Source: Nitrosomonas sp. (GTDB lineage: Bacteria; Pseudomonadota; Gammaproteobacteria; Burkholderiales; Nitrosomonadaceae). Taken from it: 64,000 nucleotides of DNA. This document shows positions 37,897 to 47,047 of the stretch, in pieces (positions within the stretch are counted from its first letter, which is position 1; the number at the start of each line of letters is the position of its first letter). The position numbers and the translations under genes are program-made. Below the pieces are notes generated by a model. The model was given only the letters and a program-made list of their open reading frames with translations, was not told where the DNA came from and searched no databases. The stretch covers positions 1 to 64,000 of the forward strand of contig JAGNZK010000001.1 of the NCBI GenBank assembly GCA_017984435.1. The letters are read 5' to 3'.

Positions 37897-39579
37897 CTAT
37901 TTCTTGGTGTCCAGACGCCTTAACCATTCGGATTCCGTTAGCCCGACGCGCGATAACTCTCTTGCATATCTTTCAACGGCTCGCTGTGCATGCGATGTTT
38001 TCAATTGATCAAGCCAAAGATACCTGCGATTGTTTGTATCGAAGAAAACTCCCTGATTGTTATCCGATAGTTTTGGTAGTACTACTTGCTTTTTATTAGA
38101 TTCCGGCAGGAATTCAGAAACATAGCATTTAAATGATTTTGGCTGATACAAAAGCTCTTTTGGTTTATTTTCTGATAAAAGAAGAACATGTGATGCTTTA
38201 TTTTTTCCATCCTGCTGCATCTCATCCAACTCAACAAATAAGAATTTCCGTGGACCTTCTAATCTGACACTATCGCATACCGGCTGAAGACAAAGTAAAT
38301 ATACTGAATTTTCTAAACATACTATTGTTCCCAACTTTAAATCTCTTTGATGTTTACCGTAAAAGGTTCTACTGCTCATTAGACGTGAAAATTCATGGTT
38401 AGAAATGGAGTCTTCATTTGTTAACAGAATGCTTGATATCTCGCGTATCTTTTTACGATCTTCATTCCATTCCCCTTTCTTAATTGCTTGAGTAATTAAG
38501 CTCACACTATGATCATTTCCCATTCCCTTCCCTTTTAAGCAGAAATCAATGGCGATTTTGACTTGTTGATCAGCATTCTTTCCGAGTAATCCCGGAATAT
38601 GCGGGCCGGACTCCCACTCATTCTTACACCAATCTTTAATTAGCGCATCGCTTATTAAAGGCTTTGGTAAACTATCCTCCAATACCGCTTCGATTTCTGA
38701 TATTAGAAGAGGCACCAGATGATTAACTGCATCTTCATCCGGTAAAGACATAGCTCTGTGTGTGAGAAAAGCGGGATCCAGTGAAGAATTGAATTTTGAC
38801 AAAATCTTGCGGCTATTTTTTTTGATTTCAGCTAATCCCAGCAACGTCGCAGCATGAAGTAACCCAGAAGCTAATTTTGTAAACTCCTCAATCGCCTTAT
38901 CAGCCAATTCTTCTTCTACTACTTCATATTTCTTATATTGATCTGGTCTTTTTCCATTCTCCTTTCCCAAAATAGAAACCCTGCTGTTTAATGTATGGAA
39001 TGCAAGACCATCATTTTCCACCGATAAATTTCTTTCTCCGAGGTTTTTACATATTTTCTCGTAAAGCTGCTCTCCTATACCACGAAGATCGACTTGATCT
39101 GTGTACACAAGTATCAAACGCAATTGTTCCGGAGTATCAGTTACAGCCCGTTGTATTAACTCGCCAACAAGTTCTAATGCTTTTGTTCCAGCATCTCCAT
39201 ATAAATCCCAATCCACTATCACTATATCTGCTGCCATACAAAGTGAGAAAACACCTGATCTTTCAGAAAACTCTGCTCTCTTCTCTGGCTGATAAAGCGA
39301 GCAAATTATCTGTTTCTTTGCAAAACTGGTAGCAATCTTGCGGGGTGAGTATTCTTCTGAATCGCTTTCTTCAATGCTTCCATCAACTTCGTTAGAAATC
39401 TTCTGATCTGCGCTTTTTAAAGCTTTTGGACGCCCCTTGGGCATGGATGCTTGCTTAGGTTCCGAGATCGATCCACTTTTCCGATCATAGATTCGATCAT
39501 CAATAAAAACCGCTGTTTGCAAAAACTCCTGTGCGGCGTATTTTGAAAATTCGGATACGGTATTAGGAATTGTCATCAT
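37897..39579 (-). CDS. Receiver-like domain protein of a methyltransferase/GHKL ATPase locus
   Basis: The 560-residue protein begins with what reads as a response-regulator receiver fold split by an insertion of about 60 charged residues. AVFIDDRI supplies the acidic pair (D27/D28), ADIVIVDWDLYGDAG supplies the likely phospho-acceptor D123, and LRLILVYTDQ supplies the switch Thr region. The rest (about 240-560) is helical then beta-rich, with no recognised nuclease or DNA-binding motif; it may be an effector of a new type. It overlaps the upstream ATPase gene by 17 bases and is separated from vsr by only 9 bases. The receiver call is from motif order and is moderately sure. Confidence 0.7.
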   Translation of the reverse strand: MMTIPNTVSEFSKYAAQEFLQTAVFIDDRIYDRKSGSISEPKQASMPKGRPKALKSADQKISNEVDGSIEESDSEEYSPRKIATSFAKKQIICSLYQPEKRAEFSERSGVFSLCMAADIVIVDWDLYGDAGTKALELVGELIQRAVTDTPEQLRLILVYTDQVDLRGIGEQLYEKICKNLGERNLSVENDGLAFHTLNSRVSILGKENGKRPDQYKKYEVVEEELADKAIEEFTKLASGLLHAATLLGLAEIKKNSRKILSKFNSSLDPAFLTHRAMSLPDEDAVNHLVPLLISEIEAVLEDSLPKPLISDALIKDWCKNEWESGPHIPGLLGKNADQQVKIAIDFCLKGKGMGNDHSVSLITQAIKKGEWNEDRKKIREISSILLTNEDSISNHEFSRLMSSRTFYGKHQRDLKLGTIVCLENSVYLLCLQPVCDSVRLEGPRKFLFVELDEMQQDGKNKASHVLLLSENKPKELLYQPKSFKCYVSEFLPESNKKQVVLPKLSDNNQGVFFDTNNRRYLWLDQLKTSHAQRAVERYARELSRVGLTESEWLRRLDTKK

Positions 39580-42532
39580 GATCAGGCCATTTAATCCTCA
39601 ATGTAGTGCCATTTTTATCTTCGGTAGGAACAACGGTAATATCCATTCCTTCCTTATTGAGTGCTTTCCTGGAAATATAGAGACCAAGACCGCGTCCGCC
39701 GGGTTTCCGGGTAAATCCCTGTTCGAAAATCGCTTCATAATCGCGCCTATGAATCGCCGGTCCATTATTCGAAATGAGAAATGCTCCTGCATCAGCATCC
39801 AAGTTGATTATTTTTTCACCCTCTTTATCCTTAAGCCAGAAAATAGCGTTATCCAGGATATTGACAAATACCGGGTAGACGGTTGAAGGAAAGCCTGTGA
39901 TCTCAGAATTAATAAAGCTCTCGCTTACATTTAATTGGATATCGTGCCTTTTTAATCGCACTTCAAAGAGGGTGCGGACATAATGGTTGATGTCGGAACC
40001 TTTTATCGGGATGGCTTTCCGATATAAGCGCCTTTGCAGCGGTGTAAACAGGTTTAAGTGCCCGTCAAGATGATCAAAATTGTTCCTGATTTCCTGATAG
40101 AGAACGGCAAGGCCATCATTCGAACTGGCCCATGGCCGAAGCTCCCGCAAGGATCTCCGAACACCTTTTATTGCAGCCTCGAATTCGTGATTGATCACGG
40201 CAACCGCCAATCCCAGTTGAACCAATTCGGCATCCGCGTCCGTTTGTTCCCTCAACCCTTGTAGTTCCTGATCCATCGCTTCAACCATGTCCGATTGCGC
40301 GATATCCACACCCTGTTCAAGATTTGACGATATCGCGGTAAGCATATCGCGCACCTTGCTTAATGTTTCGGTATTCTTTTTTCCCACGGACTCAATCCGA
40401 CCTTCAAAACTATTACGGATATGTTCAATTTCATCTTCCGAAAGCCCGGCCAAATCCTTTTGCGCAAATTCCACTTCCACATTGGATATCGTATCCTGCA
40501 ATTCATGAATTGCATCCCTAGCGAACCGCAATGCGGCTGACCGTGTATCATTTGCTGAATCTCTGAGCTGCCCGGCTTCCTGGTTAACGGATTTTTTCTC
40601 CGCATCCGCCTGTTGCTTGATCAATTCGCTCAAACGTTTCCGCTGATCAACATATAGTTTTGCTTCTTTGGCGACGGCGCCGAGTGACCTTGCAACCTCT
40701 TGACTGAACGGAACAAAAAATTCTTTTTCCAGTTTTTCCTGTTCGGCTAAATAGGCGTCCCAATCACGCTGCAATGTTCGGGATAAACCCACTCCTCGAG
40801 GTTTCACCAGACGGTAATTCTCACGTATTTCGGATAATCTGCGATTGGCTTCTTTCTCCGCATCAAGCAATGCCGTGGAAGCTTCATCAGGGTTCTTCAT
40901 TCTCGCTGCGGAATCCATCCGCTGCTTGATCATGCTACGCAAAGCCGCTAATTCCGTTTCCGGCAGACCATTCCCTGTTCGTTGGAAAAATCCTTCCAGT
41001 GAAGTTGCGATATTTCTTCGTTTTGTGGAAACCTGCTTCTCCCGTCTTCTGCGAGCCAGCTCCAGTCTTTCTAACTCCGCTCTACGGGAACTGAAGTATT
41101 CCGAATAATCGCCGCTCTCCCGGAAGAAATCCGCTGCCAATTGCAGGAATAAGTTTTCAAGAATATCTTTTAACTGCCTATATGCATTATCCTGCTGAAA
41201 GCCCTCCCGACCGGCTTTCTCTTTTAGGAATCTATTCTGCTCGCGTGTCAGTTTTACGGCTCCAAACATTCTTCGATGAGAAAAGAAATAATATGATGCG
41301 GACTTTGTTCGTCTTTCTTCTATGTTTAGCCAATCCACATCCGAATTACCATAGGGCAGTATACGTATGCGATCCCGGTACACATATACTCCTCCGATGC
41401 GATCAAGCTTGTCGGTGATGCGTTTCCATTCATCTGGCGGCAATCTGCTTTCACGCTGATTCCCTGCGATATAGCCGAACTCTATTTCAAAAGATCCGCA
41501 ATCAGTCGGTTTCCCGCCCCCGTTCTTCCATGAAATAACATGATTCTTAATTTCCTCCTCATAGATACGAACATTCCCTTGAAATTGACCGAATGCATCA
41601 ATCTGTCCATCGACCCTGTGGTCAACTGTATCCAGTTCATCGTGCGTAAAAAACTCCCTTTCACCGATTAAATCCTCTCCAGAAGCATCGGTCGGCCAAT
41701 ACCGGAAAGCGGTTTCTATTGGCGGCGGCGGAGATTCGCCAAACAGCGTATTTGAGAAACCGAGGAGAAACTTGGTAAAGTCTTTTGAGCCTGTTTGGCG
41801 CTCATTTTCTATTTCAGGCGCAATACCTTCATTGGCGGGAGCAATATAAAAATGGGTGCCGCAGCCATGATGTCGTAAACTTATTCCGTCCAGAAATTCA
41901 TCCATAGCCTGCGGATCCAGTTGAAAATCATCCAGATCACCCAGAATCTCGCGAAAAACCTGCTCTCCGTATTTTGAAGACAAACTGACAACGTTTTCCC
42001 TTAGTTTGCCTATCAATTCCTCGACATCTTCAGCGGTTGGCAGTCGGTCGCCTTGGATCAGCTTCATGGGTATTTCAATTTCATCCAGATTGAGCCCGGA
42101 TATTTCAAAAAGCTGCCAGTTAATAAAACACATGACCAATTCATGCATTTCCCCATGACGTTCGGCACGGGTAAGCACCAACACCTGACGGCCCAGCAAT
42201 GCAATAGCCAGACGACCGATACCTTTCTCGCCCATAATCGCACGTGCCGGTTTGCCGACAGGTTTATAGGTTTCAGCTTTCTTTCCCTGCGCAACATATT
42301 TACTTTCGGTACCCAGCACAAGCCATCGGTTTTCGAATTCATCCGGTGTCATGCCCACACCGTTATCTCTTATTACGAGTAAGTTGTCGGTTTTGAAATA
42401 ATCAACTTCGGCATGATCCGCGTATGCATCATGAGCATTTTTAAACAATTCGCTGATTGCGGTCGAGACATTGGCAATCTGCTGGCGACCCAACATATCC
42501 ACCGTTCTTGCTCTTGTCTTGAATTTGGCCAT
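39563..42532 (-). CDS. Large GHKL (MORC/MutL/Hsp90-like) ATPase with a C-terminal histidine-kinase-like module
   Basis: The 989-residue protein has two GHKL regions. The first, at the N-terminus, resembles MORC/MutL/Hsp90 ATPases: ISELFKNAHDAYADH (E28, N32), VIRDNGVGMTPDEF (D56), and GEKGIGRLAIALLG. A long charged coiled coil (about 480-760) follows. The C-terminal 210 residues look like a histidine kinase: VAVINHEFEAAIKGVRRSL with a candidate phospho-His near residue 782, VFVNILDNAIFWLKD (N box), ISNNGPAI in place of the usual DxGxG, and GGRGLGLYISRKAL (G2 box). The Asp-to-Asn change in the G1 box may weaken ATP binding. It starts 3 bases after the methyltransferase stop and overlaps the receiver-like gene. 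Confidence 0.85.
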   Translation of the reverse strand: MAKFKTRARTVDMLGRQQIANVSTAISELFKNAHDAYADHAEVDYFKTDNLLVIRDNGVGMTPDEFENRWLVLGTESKYVAQGKKAETYKPVGKPARAIMGEKGIGRLAIALLGRQVLVLTRAERHGEMHELVMCFINWQLFEISGLNLDEIEIPMKLIQGDRLPTAEDVEELIGKLRENVVSLSSKYGEQVFREILGDLDDFQLDPQAMDEFLDGISLRHHGCGTHFYIAPANEGIAPEIENERQTGSKDFTKFLLGFSNTLFGESPPPPIETAFRYWPTDASGEDLIGEREFFTHDELDTVDHRVDGQIDAFGQFQGNVRIYEEEIKNHVISWKNGGGKPTDCGSFEIEFGYIAGNQRESRLPPDEWKRITDKLDRIGGVYVYRDRIRILPYGNSDVDWLNIEERRTKSASYYFFSHRRMFGAVKLTREQNRFLKEKAGREGFQQDNAYRQLKDILENLFLQLAADFFRESGDYSEYFSSRRAELERLELARRRREKQVSTKRRNIATSLEGFFQRTGNGLPETELAALRSMIKQRMDSAARMKNPDEASTALLDAEKEANRRLSEIRENYRLVKPRGVGLSRTLQRDWDAYLAEQEKLEKEFFVPFSQEVARSLGAVAKEAKLYVDQRKRLSELIKQQADAEKKSVNQEAGQLRDSANDTRSAALRFARDAIHELQDTISNVEVEFAQKDLAGLSEDEIEHIRNSFEGRIESVGKKNTETLSKVRDMLTAISSNLEQGVDIAQSDMVEAMDQELQGLREQTDADAELVQLGLAVAVINHEFEAAIKGVRRSLRELRPWASSNDGLAVLYQEIRNNFDHLDGHLNLFTPLQRRLYRKAIPIKGSDINHYVRTLFEVRLKRHDIQLNVSESFINSEITGFPSTVYPVFVNILDNAIFWLKDKEGEKIINLDADAGAFLISNNGPAIHRRDYEAIFEQGFTRKPGGRGLGLYISRKALNKEGMDITVVPTEDKNGTTLRIKWPDHDDNS

Positions 42533-42535
42533 GTC

Positions 42536-43591
42536 TTATCGTTGATGCCGCTTCATGTGTTCCAAGATATGCCGCCCGAATACTTCCGCCAGTAAAACCG
42601 GTACTGCATTTCCTATTTGGCGGGCCTGCGAATTTAACGAGCCGTGGAAAATAAAATCATCTGGAAATGTTTGCAATGCAGCCGCTTCCCGCACACTGAT
42701 CGCCCGATGTTGCTCGGGGTGACCGAATCTTCCATTCGACAAACTGACACAGCGGGTAGTCAATCCTGTAGCCGGTTCATCCCATTTCATGCGACCATAT
42801 ACATCCGTGTGTCCGGTATAGCCGGTCCTGGTATGACATGCCAATCTCAATTCCGCTGGCCAATCGGCTCGTGAGCCTTCCGGTGGAGTGGTTATGATTC
42901 TCTGCAAATTAAGGGATGATAATCTTGCAGCACGATGATTGGGTACGGCTTTATGAATTTCACCAGCCTCTATCGCCGGCAAATGACTGATCCGGTTTCG
43001 TACCGTTTCATATGGAATTTCAGTACCCGGTCCATGAGTAGGTGCAGGCAAATCGATGTCCGCGTTTTTTGATGCCAGAAATACGAGTCTGCGGCGGCGC
43101 TGCGGCACACCGTAATTTTGAGATTCAACAATATCAATTACAGTTTTATACCCTAAATCCTCAAGATGCTTTCTAAAGCGAACCAAAATGCCATGTCCGG
43201 TGATACTTTGTATGCCTGGAACATTTTCCACAAATACATAATCAGGGGAAAATTTTTCTATAAGTTCACCAAATCTGGAGAGTAGCGTTCTTCTCGAATC
43301 GTTTTCCGAGTCCGGTTTTCTCGTGTTTTGCCGGGTAAATGGTTGACATGGTGCACATCCACAAAACAAAGTGGCATTTTGCTTTTTCTCATTGAATATC
43401 AGATTAAGCTCATTCTCATCAAACTTTGTTATATCGGAGTAACTGAAATAAACATCCGGGAAGTTTTTTTTGAATGTAGCGGCTGCATCAGGATCATGAT
43501 CTAGTGCAAATACCGGCCTGAGACCAGCATTTAGAAATCCTCTGCTGGTTCCACCACATCCTGAGAAAAAATCAAATACTTTTAATGACAT
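42536..43591 (-). CDS. DNA (cytosine-5) methyltransferase
   Basis: This 351-residue enzyme methylates cytosine at position 5 in a specific DNA sequence. Motif I is FDFFSGCGGTSRGFLNAG, motif IV is GCAPCQPFT with the catalytic Cys at residue 82, motif VI is FVENVPG (Glu 122), motif VIII is YGVPQRRRRLVFLAS, and motif X near the end is QIGNAVPVLLAEVFG. The target recognition region lies between about 190 and 290. The target sequence cannot be read from the protein. It is the first gene of the minus-strand block with GHKL ATPase, receiver-like protein, Vsr and HicBA. Confidence 0.96.
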   Translation of the reverse strand: MSLKVFDFFSGCGGTSRGFLNAGLRPVFALDHDPDAAATFKKNFPDVYFSYSDITKFDENELNLIFNEKKQNATLFCGCAPCQPFTRQNTRKPDSENDSRRTLLSRFGELIEKFSPDYVFVENVPGIQSITGHGILVRFRKHLEDLGYKTVIDIVESQNYGVPQRRRRLVFLASKNADIDLPAPTHGPGTEIPYETVRNRISHLPAIEAGEIHKAVPNHRAARLSSLNLQRIITTPPEGSRADWPAELRLACHTRTGYTGHTDVYGRMKWDEPATGLTTRCVSLSNGRFGHPEQHRAISVREAAALQTFPDDFIFHGSLNSQARQIGNAVPVLLAEVFGRHILEHMKRHQR

Positions 43592-43774
43592 CGATATATC
43601 TAACTGACATTAGAGCAAATCCATTTATTAAAGTTGAAGATTTCCAACCTGAATTAAATAGCTGCTTAGTTAATTATCCTTGTAATATGCTGTATTAATA
43701 TGTCCCTATTTTTTAATCTTCTTTCTAATTTAGAATATTTCACTTTATTCCGTTCCTGTTTCAGAAACTGCGAC

Positions 43775-44161
43775 CTAGTCATCAGTATTACTAGCATGCC
43801 TGGAAACATAAACATACCCGCCAATCGCGCCCATAATCACGCCTACCGGCGCGGCGATAAAAAGCCCGATCGTCAGTCCCTGGCTGGTGTCTTTGGCGAA
43901 AACCATAGGGCCTAGAAAACCAATGGTAAAACATAATCCACCCAGGATTAATGCACCACCGATAACTGCAACAGCCACATTTGTTTTCTCGCCGGCAACC
44001 AGTTTCCAGGTGAACCAAGCGGCCAGCAATGCACAAGCAAGTGAAAAAGCCGTGCTAAGCCATACAGGAAAACTGGTCGTGATCGTCAAAATAGTGCTGA
44101 TAAAAAACAATACCGTCAGAAACATTAACAGAGATACAATCGGTTTCAATACTTGAATCAT
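43775..44161 (-). CDS. Small membrane protein of unknown function
   Basis: The 128-residue protein has about four hydrophobic helices (around 8-28, 32-53, 62-85 and 98-120) with short polar loops and a polar C-terminus (RHASNTDD). The glycine-rich helices (AVIGGALILGGL, GVIMGAIGGYVYV) suggest close packing. No transporter signature is recognised. It stands alone between the methyltransferase and the PhoX-like gene. Confidence 0.65.
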   Translation of the reverse strand: MIQVLKPIVSLLMFLTVLFFISTILTITTSFPVWLSTAFSLACALLAAWFTWKLVAGEKTNVAVAVIGGALILGGLCFTIGFLGPMVFAKDTSQGLTIGLFIAAPVGVIMGAIGGYVYVSRHASNTDD

Positions 44162-44273
44162 TGTGAGGCGCTTCCATCAAATAGTGATTAAACAGCGCAA
44201 CATTGTAAACTATCTCTATCCGTAAAACCGTGAATCCATCGCATCGTTTTACTACATAAGGTCTATATTCAGA

Positions 44274-45440
44274 ATGAAGGTTGTTGACTTACGGCGGCGA
44301 AAATTATTGCAATACAGCTTCATAGGCATGGGTATTTTTTTTGGTAACACGTTGTTACCAAGTCCCATTAAGGCCGCATCCTTACCGCTAGCATCATTGG
44401 GCGAGCTGCTACCACCCGATCAGAACGGTGTGCGTTTGCCCGCGGGCTTTACTTCGCGCATCGTAGCGCGTTCAGGCCAAACGCTTTTTGGTTATCACTG
44501 GCATGCGGCGCCTGACGGCGGAGCAACCTTTGCTACACCTGACGGTGGCTGGATTTATGTTTCCAACAGTGAACTGAAAGACCGTGCAGGGGGTGTAGGT
44601 GCATTACGCTTCAATGCTCAGGGAGAAATTGTGGATGCCTATTCCATCTTAAAGCATACCAACCGTAATTGTGCCGGCGGACACACGCCCTGGCAGACGT
44701 GGTTATCGTGTGAGGAAATTGACAAAGGTCAGGTATGGGAATGCGATCCGTTTGGTCAGAAAACGGCACGTGTCAGAAATTCCCTGGGGTTATTCAGGCA
44801 CGAAGCGGTCGCCGTGGACACCGGCAACCAGCAGCTTTATCTGACCGAAGATGAGTCGGATGGCTGTTTGTATCGCTATACTGCCCGCACCTTCGATGCC
44901 TTAGGAAATCCCGACCTCGAGGACGGTTTTCTGGAGGTGGCCGAGGTCGTTGAAGGCCGTATTGGCACAGTGCGCTGGCATACCCTGCCCGATCCGCTGG
45001 CAACCAAGATATCGACGCGCAAACAGGTCATCAACAGCACCCAGTTTGATGGCGGGGAAGGCATTTGGTTTCACCAAGGCATCGTCTACTTCACAACCAA
45101 AGGCGATAACCGCGTGTGGGCGTATGATGTGCAGCAACATCGTCTTACCATTGTCTATAACGTCGCCTTATACCAACGACCTGTGTTAACCGGTGTCGAC
45201 AATATCATCGTCAATGCAGCGGGTGAATTGCTGATCGCTGAGGATGGTGGTGATATGCAGATCGTTGTACTGATCGCAGGTAAGGCTTTACCTTTGTTAC
45301 AAGTGATCGATCATGATCACTCGGAAATCACTGGTCCGGCTTTTAGTCCTGACGGCTCGCGTCTGTATTTCAGCTCGCAACGCGGCAAAACCGGAAACCC
45401 CGAAGATGGCGCAACTTTTGAAATAACCGGGCCATTCTGA
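44274..45440 (+). CDS. PhoX-family (DUF839) protein, Tat-exported
   Basis: The N-terminus has a twin-arginine-type signal (LRRRKLLQYSFIGMGIFFGN). The mature part belongs to the PhoX/DUF839 beta-propeller family: LPAGFTSRIVARSG, WIYVSNSELKDRAGGVGALRF, NCAGGHTPWQTWLSCEE, LFRHEAVAVD, LYLTEDESDGCLYRYT, and C-terminal LLIAEDGGDMQIVVL and GPAFSPDGSRLYFSSQRG. PhoX enzymes are calcium/iron phosphatases active without zinc. At 388 residues this is shorter than PhoX of Pseudomonas, so phosphatase activity is a likely rather than certain function. A MITE-like element follows the stop immediately. Confidence 0.87.
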   Translation: MKVVDLRRRKLLQYSFIGMGIFFGNTLLPSPIKAASLPLASLGELLPPDQNGVRLPAGFTSRIVARSGQTLFGYHWHAAPDGGATFATPDGGWIYVSNSELKDRAGGVGALRFNAQGEIVDAYSILKHTNRNCAGGHTPWQTWLSCEEIDKGQVWECDPFGQKTARVRNSLGLFRHEAVAVDTGNQQLYLTEDESDGCLYRYTARTFDALGNPDLEDGFLEVAEVVEGRIGTVRWHTLPDPLATKISTRKQVINSTQFDGGEGIWFHQGIVYFTTKGDNRVWAYDVQQHRLTIVYNVALYQRPVLTGVDNIIVNAAGELLIAEDGGDMQIVVLIAGKALPLLQVIDHDHSEITGPAFSPDGSRLYFSSQRGKTGNPEDGATFEITGPF

Positions 45441-45442
45441 CA

Positions 45443-45585
45443 AACAGGTCGTTGAAAAACGTTTTCAGGGAAGCCGATGCAAGGCAAAAACAGGCGAAAA
45501 AAACCAGTTTATACATGATAAATAAGCATTTTGAGCCTGTTCTTAACACCGTAGCGGCAATACAGATAGTTTTCAACGACCTGTT
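45443..45585. mobile_element. 143-bp MITE-like element with perfect 16-bp terminal inverted repeats
   Basis: AACAGGTCGTTGAAAA at 45443-45458 is the exact reverse complement of the sequence at 45570-45585. The interior has no gene. A 9-base direct repeat, ATTCTGACA, occurs flush with the left end (45434-45442) and again six bases beyond the right end (45592-45600). It may be a target duplication with an imprecise boundary. The left copy contains the phoX-like stop codon. The size, terminal repeats and lack of coding capacity are those of a non-autonomous transposon remnant. Confidence 0.75.
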
Positions 45586-45735
45586 AAAGCGATTCTGACA
45601 CTTGATAAATCCGTTCGGTGAACCCATTTAACCTGAGAACCGCAGCAGATTTTATGCGCGTTGAAACTTCACTATTTGAGTCAAAGCGGCAATAATGTGG
45701 ACGGCGTAACAGCGTGACACACAGGGAGAACTGAT

Positions 45736-46683
45736 TTGGAATTCAAGGATTACTATAAAACACTGGGCGTTTCACGCGATGCGACGGCGGAAGAAATCAA
45801 AAAAGCCTTTCGGCGTCTGGCACGCAAATATCATCCGGATGTTTCCAAAGAAACCGATGCCGAACACAAAATGAAAGAAGTCAATGAAGCCAACGCGGTA
45901 CTTTCCGATCCGGAAAAGCGCGCAGCTTATGATCAATTGGGACAGGGGCGAGGATTTCAGGCTGGCAGTGATTTTCAGCCGCCGCCCGGCTGGGATGCGG
46001 GTTTTGAATTCAGCGGACGGGGATCTAGCGGCGCACAGGCTGCAGATTTCAGTGATTTCTTTGCAGAATTATTCGGCAAACAAATGGGCGGCGGTTCCCG
46101 TCAAACTCACCACCGCATGCGCGGCGAAGATCATCATGCGAAAATCATGCTCGACCTGGAAGATACCTACCACGGTGCGACTCGCAGCCTGACACTGCGC
46201 ATGCCCAAACTCGACAGCCAAGGACACACTGTGCTTGCCGAACATACCCTGAATGTCCGTATTCCCAAAGGCGTGCATGCCGGACAGATCATCCGGCTGG
46301 CCGGACAGGGCGGGTCAGGCCATGCCGGAGAGGCTGCCGGAGATTTGTTCCTGGAAGTACATTTCAAGTCGCACAGCCGTTACCGGATTGAGAATAAGGA
46401 TGTCTATGCCGCATTACCGATCGCACCTTGGGAAGCCGCTTTGGGTGCAACGATTAAAATACCGGTGCCGGATGGTGTAGTTGAAGTACGAGTGCCGGAA
46501 AACTCTCAGTCAGGCCGCAAATTGCGCTTGAAAGGGCGCGGCATTCCTGCCGCCACACCCGGCGACCTGTATCTGGTGCTGGAGGTTGTACTGCCGCCCG
46601 CCGCCACGCCCAAACAGCGCGAATTCTACCAAACCATGGCGCAGGAATTAGCGTTTAATCCACGTCAACATCTTGGAGTCTAG
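45736..46683 (+). CDS. cbpA: DnaJ-like co-chaperone CbpA
   Basis: This 315-residue J-domain protein stimulates DnaK. The J domain is residues 1-68 (KDYYKTLGVSRDATAEEIKK, with HPD in ARKYHPDVSKE), then a Gly/Phe-rich linker and two C-terminal substrate-binding domains (DLEDTYHGATRSLTLRM, VRIPKGVHAGQIIRLAGQG). It lacks the Cys-rich zinc fingers of DnaJ. The start is a TTG at 45736, preceded by AGGGAGAA; no ATG is available in a better position. It begins a run with cbpM, trxC and an S1C protease. Confidence 0.95.
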   Translation: MEFKDYYKTLGVSRDATAEEIKKAFRRLARKYHPDVSKETDAEHKMKEVNEANAVLSDPEKRAAYDQLGQGRGFQAGSDFQPPPGWDAGFEFSGRGSSGAQAADFSDFFAELFGKQMGGGSRQTHHRMRGEDHHAKIMLDLEDTYHGATRSLTLRMPKLDSQGHTVLAEHTLNVRIPKGVHAGQIIRLAGQGGSGHAGEAAGDLFLEVHFKSHSRYRIENKDVYAALPIAPWEAALGATIKIPVPDGVVEVRVPENSQSGRKLRLKGRGIPAATPGDLYLVLEVVLPPAATPKQREFYQTMAQELAFNPRQHLGV

Positions 46684-46686
46684 ACC

Positions 46687-47004
46687 ATGCCGCATGAAAT
46701 CGATGCCATTTTGCTTGAAGATACCCTGCTCAATCTGGACGAATTGACAAGAAGCTGCCAGGTTAGCCGTGAATGGGTGATTGAACGCGTTCAATGGGGT
46801 TTGTTGCTGGATGAGGATTCAAGCCATACCGATCCTGCTGCATGGCTATTCGACAGCCGCAGTTTCGTGCGTATCAAAAGAATCGTCGCGGTTGAAAGAG
46901 ATTTCGAATGCAATCCGGAATTGGCCGGTCTGGTTGCCGATATGATTGAAGAAATTGAATTACTACGCACTCGCTTAAAAGCAGCCAAGCTGGATGAAAA
47001 CTAA
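46687..47004 (+). CDS. cbpM: Chaperone modulator CbpM
   Basis: CbpM binds the J domain of CbpA and inhibits it. The 105-residue protein has a MerR-like helix pattern (LLNLDELTRSCQVSREWVIERVQWGLL) and a C-terminal helix for dimer contact (LAGLVADMIEEIELLRTRLK). It starts 3 bases after the cbpA stop, which supports co-translation and the classic cbpA-cbpM pairing. Confidence 0.93.
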   Translation: MPHEIDAILLEDTLLNLDELTRSCQVSREWVIERVQWGLLLDEDSSHTDPAAWLFDSRSFVRIKRIVAVERDFECNPELAGLVADMIEEIELLRTRLKAAKLDEN

Positions 47005-47047
47005 GAAGATATCTGCTAGACAAATAAATTAACAAGGAAAACCGCTC

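Noticed and set aside
45370-45627. 85-codon minus-strand frame spanning the MITE and the end of the phoX-like gene
   Set aside because: It is produced by the inverted-repeat element and has no ribosome site or family resemblance.
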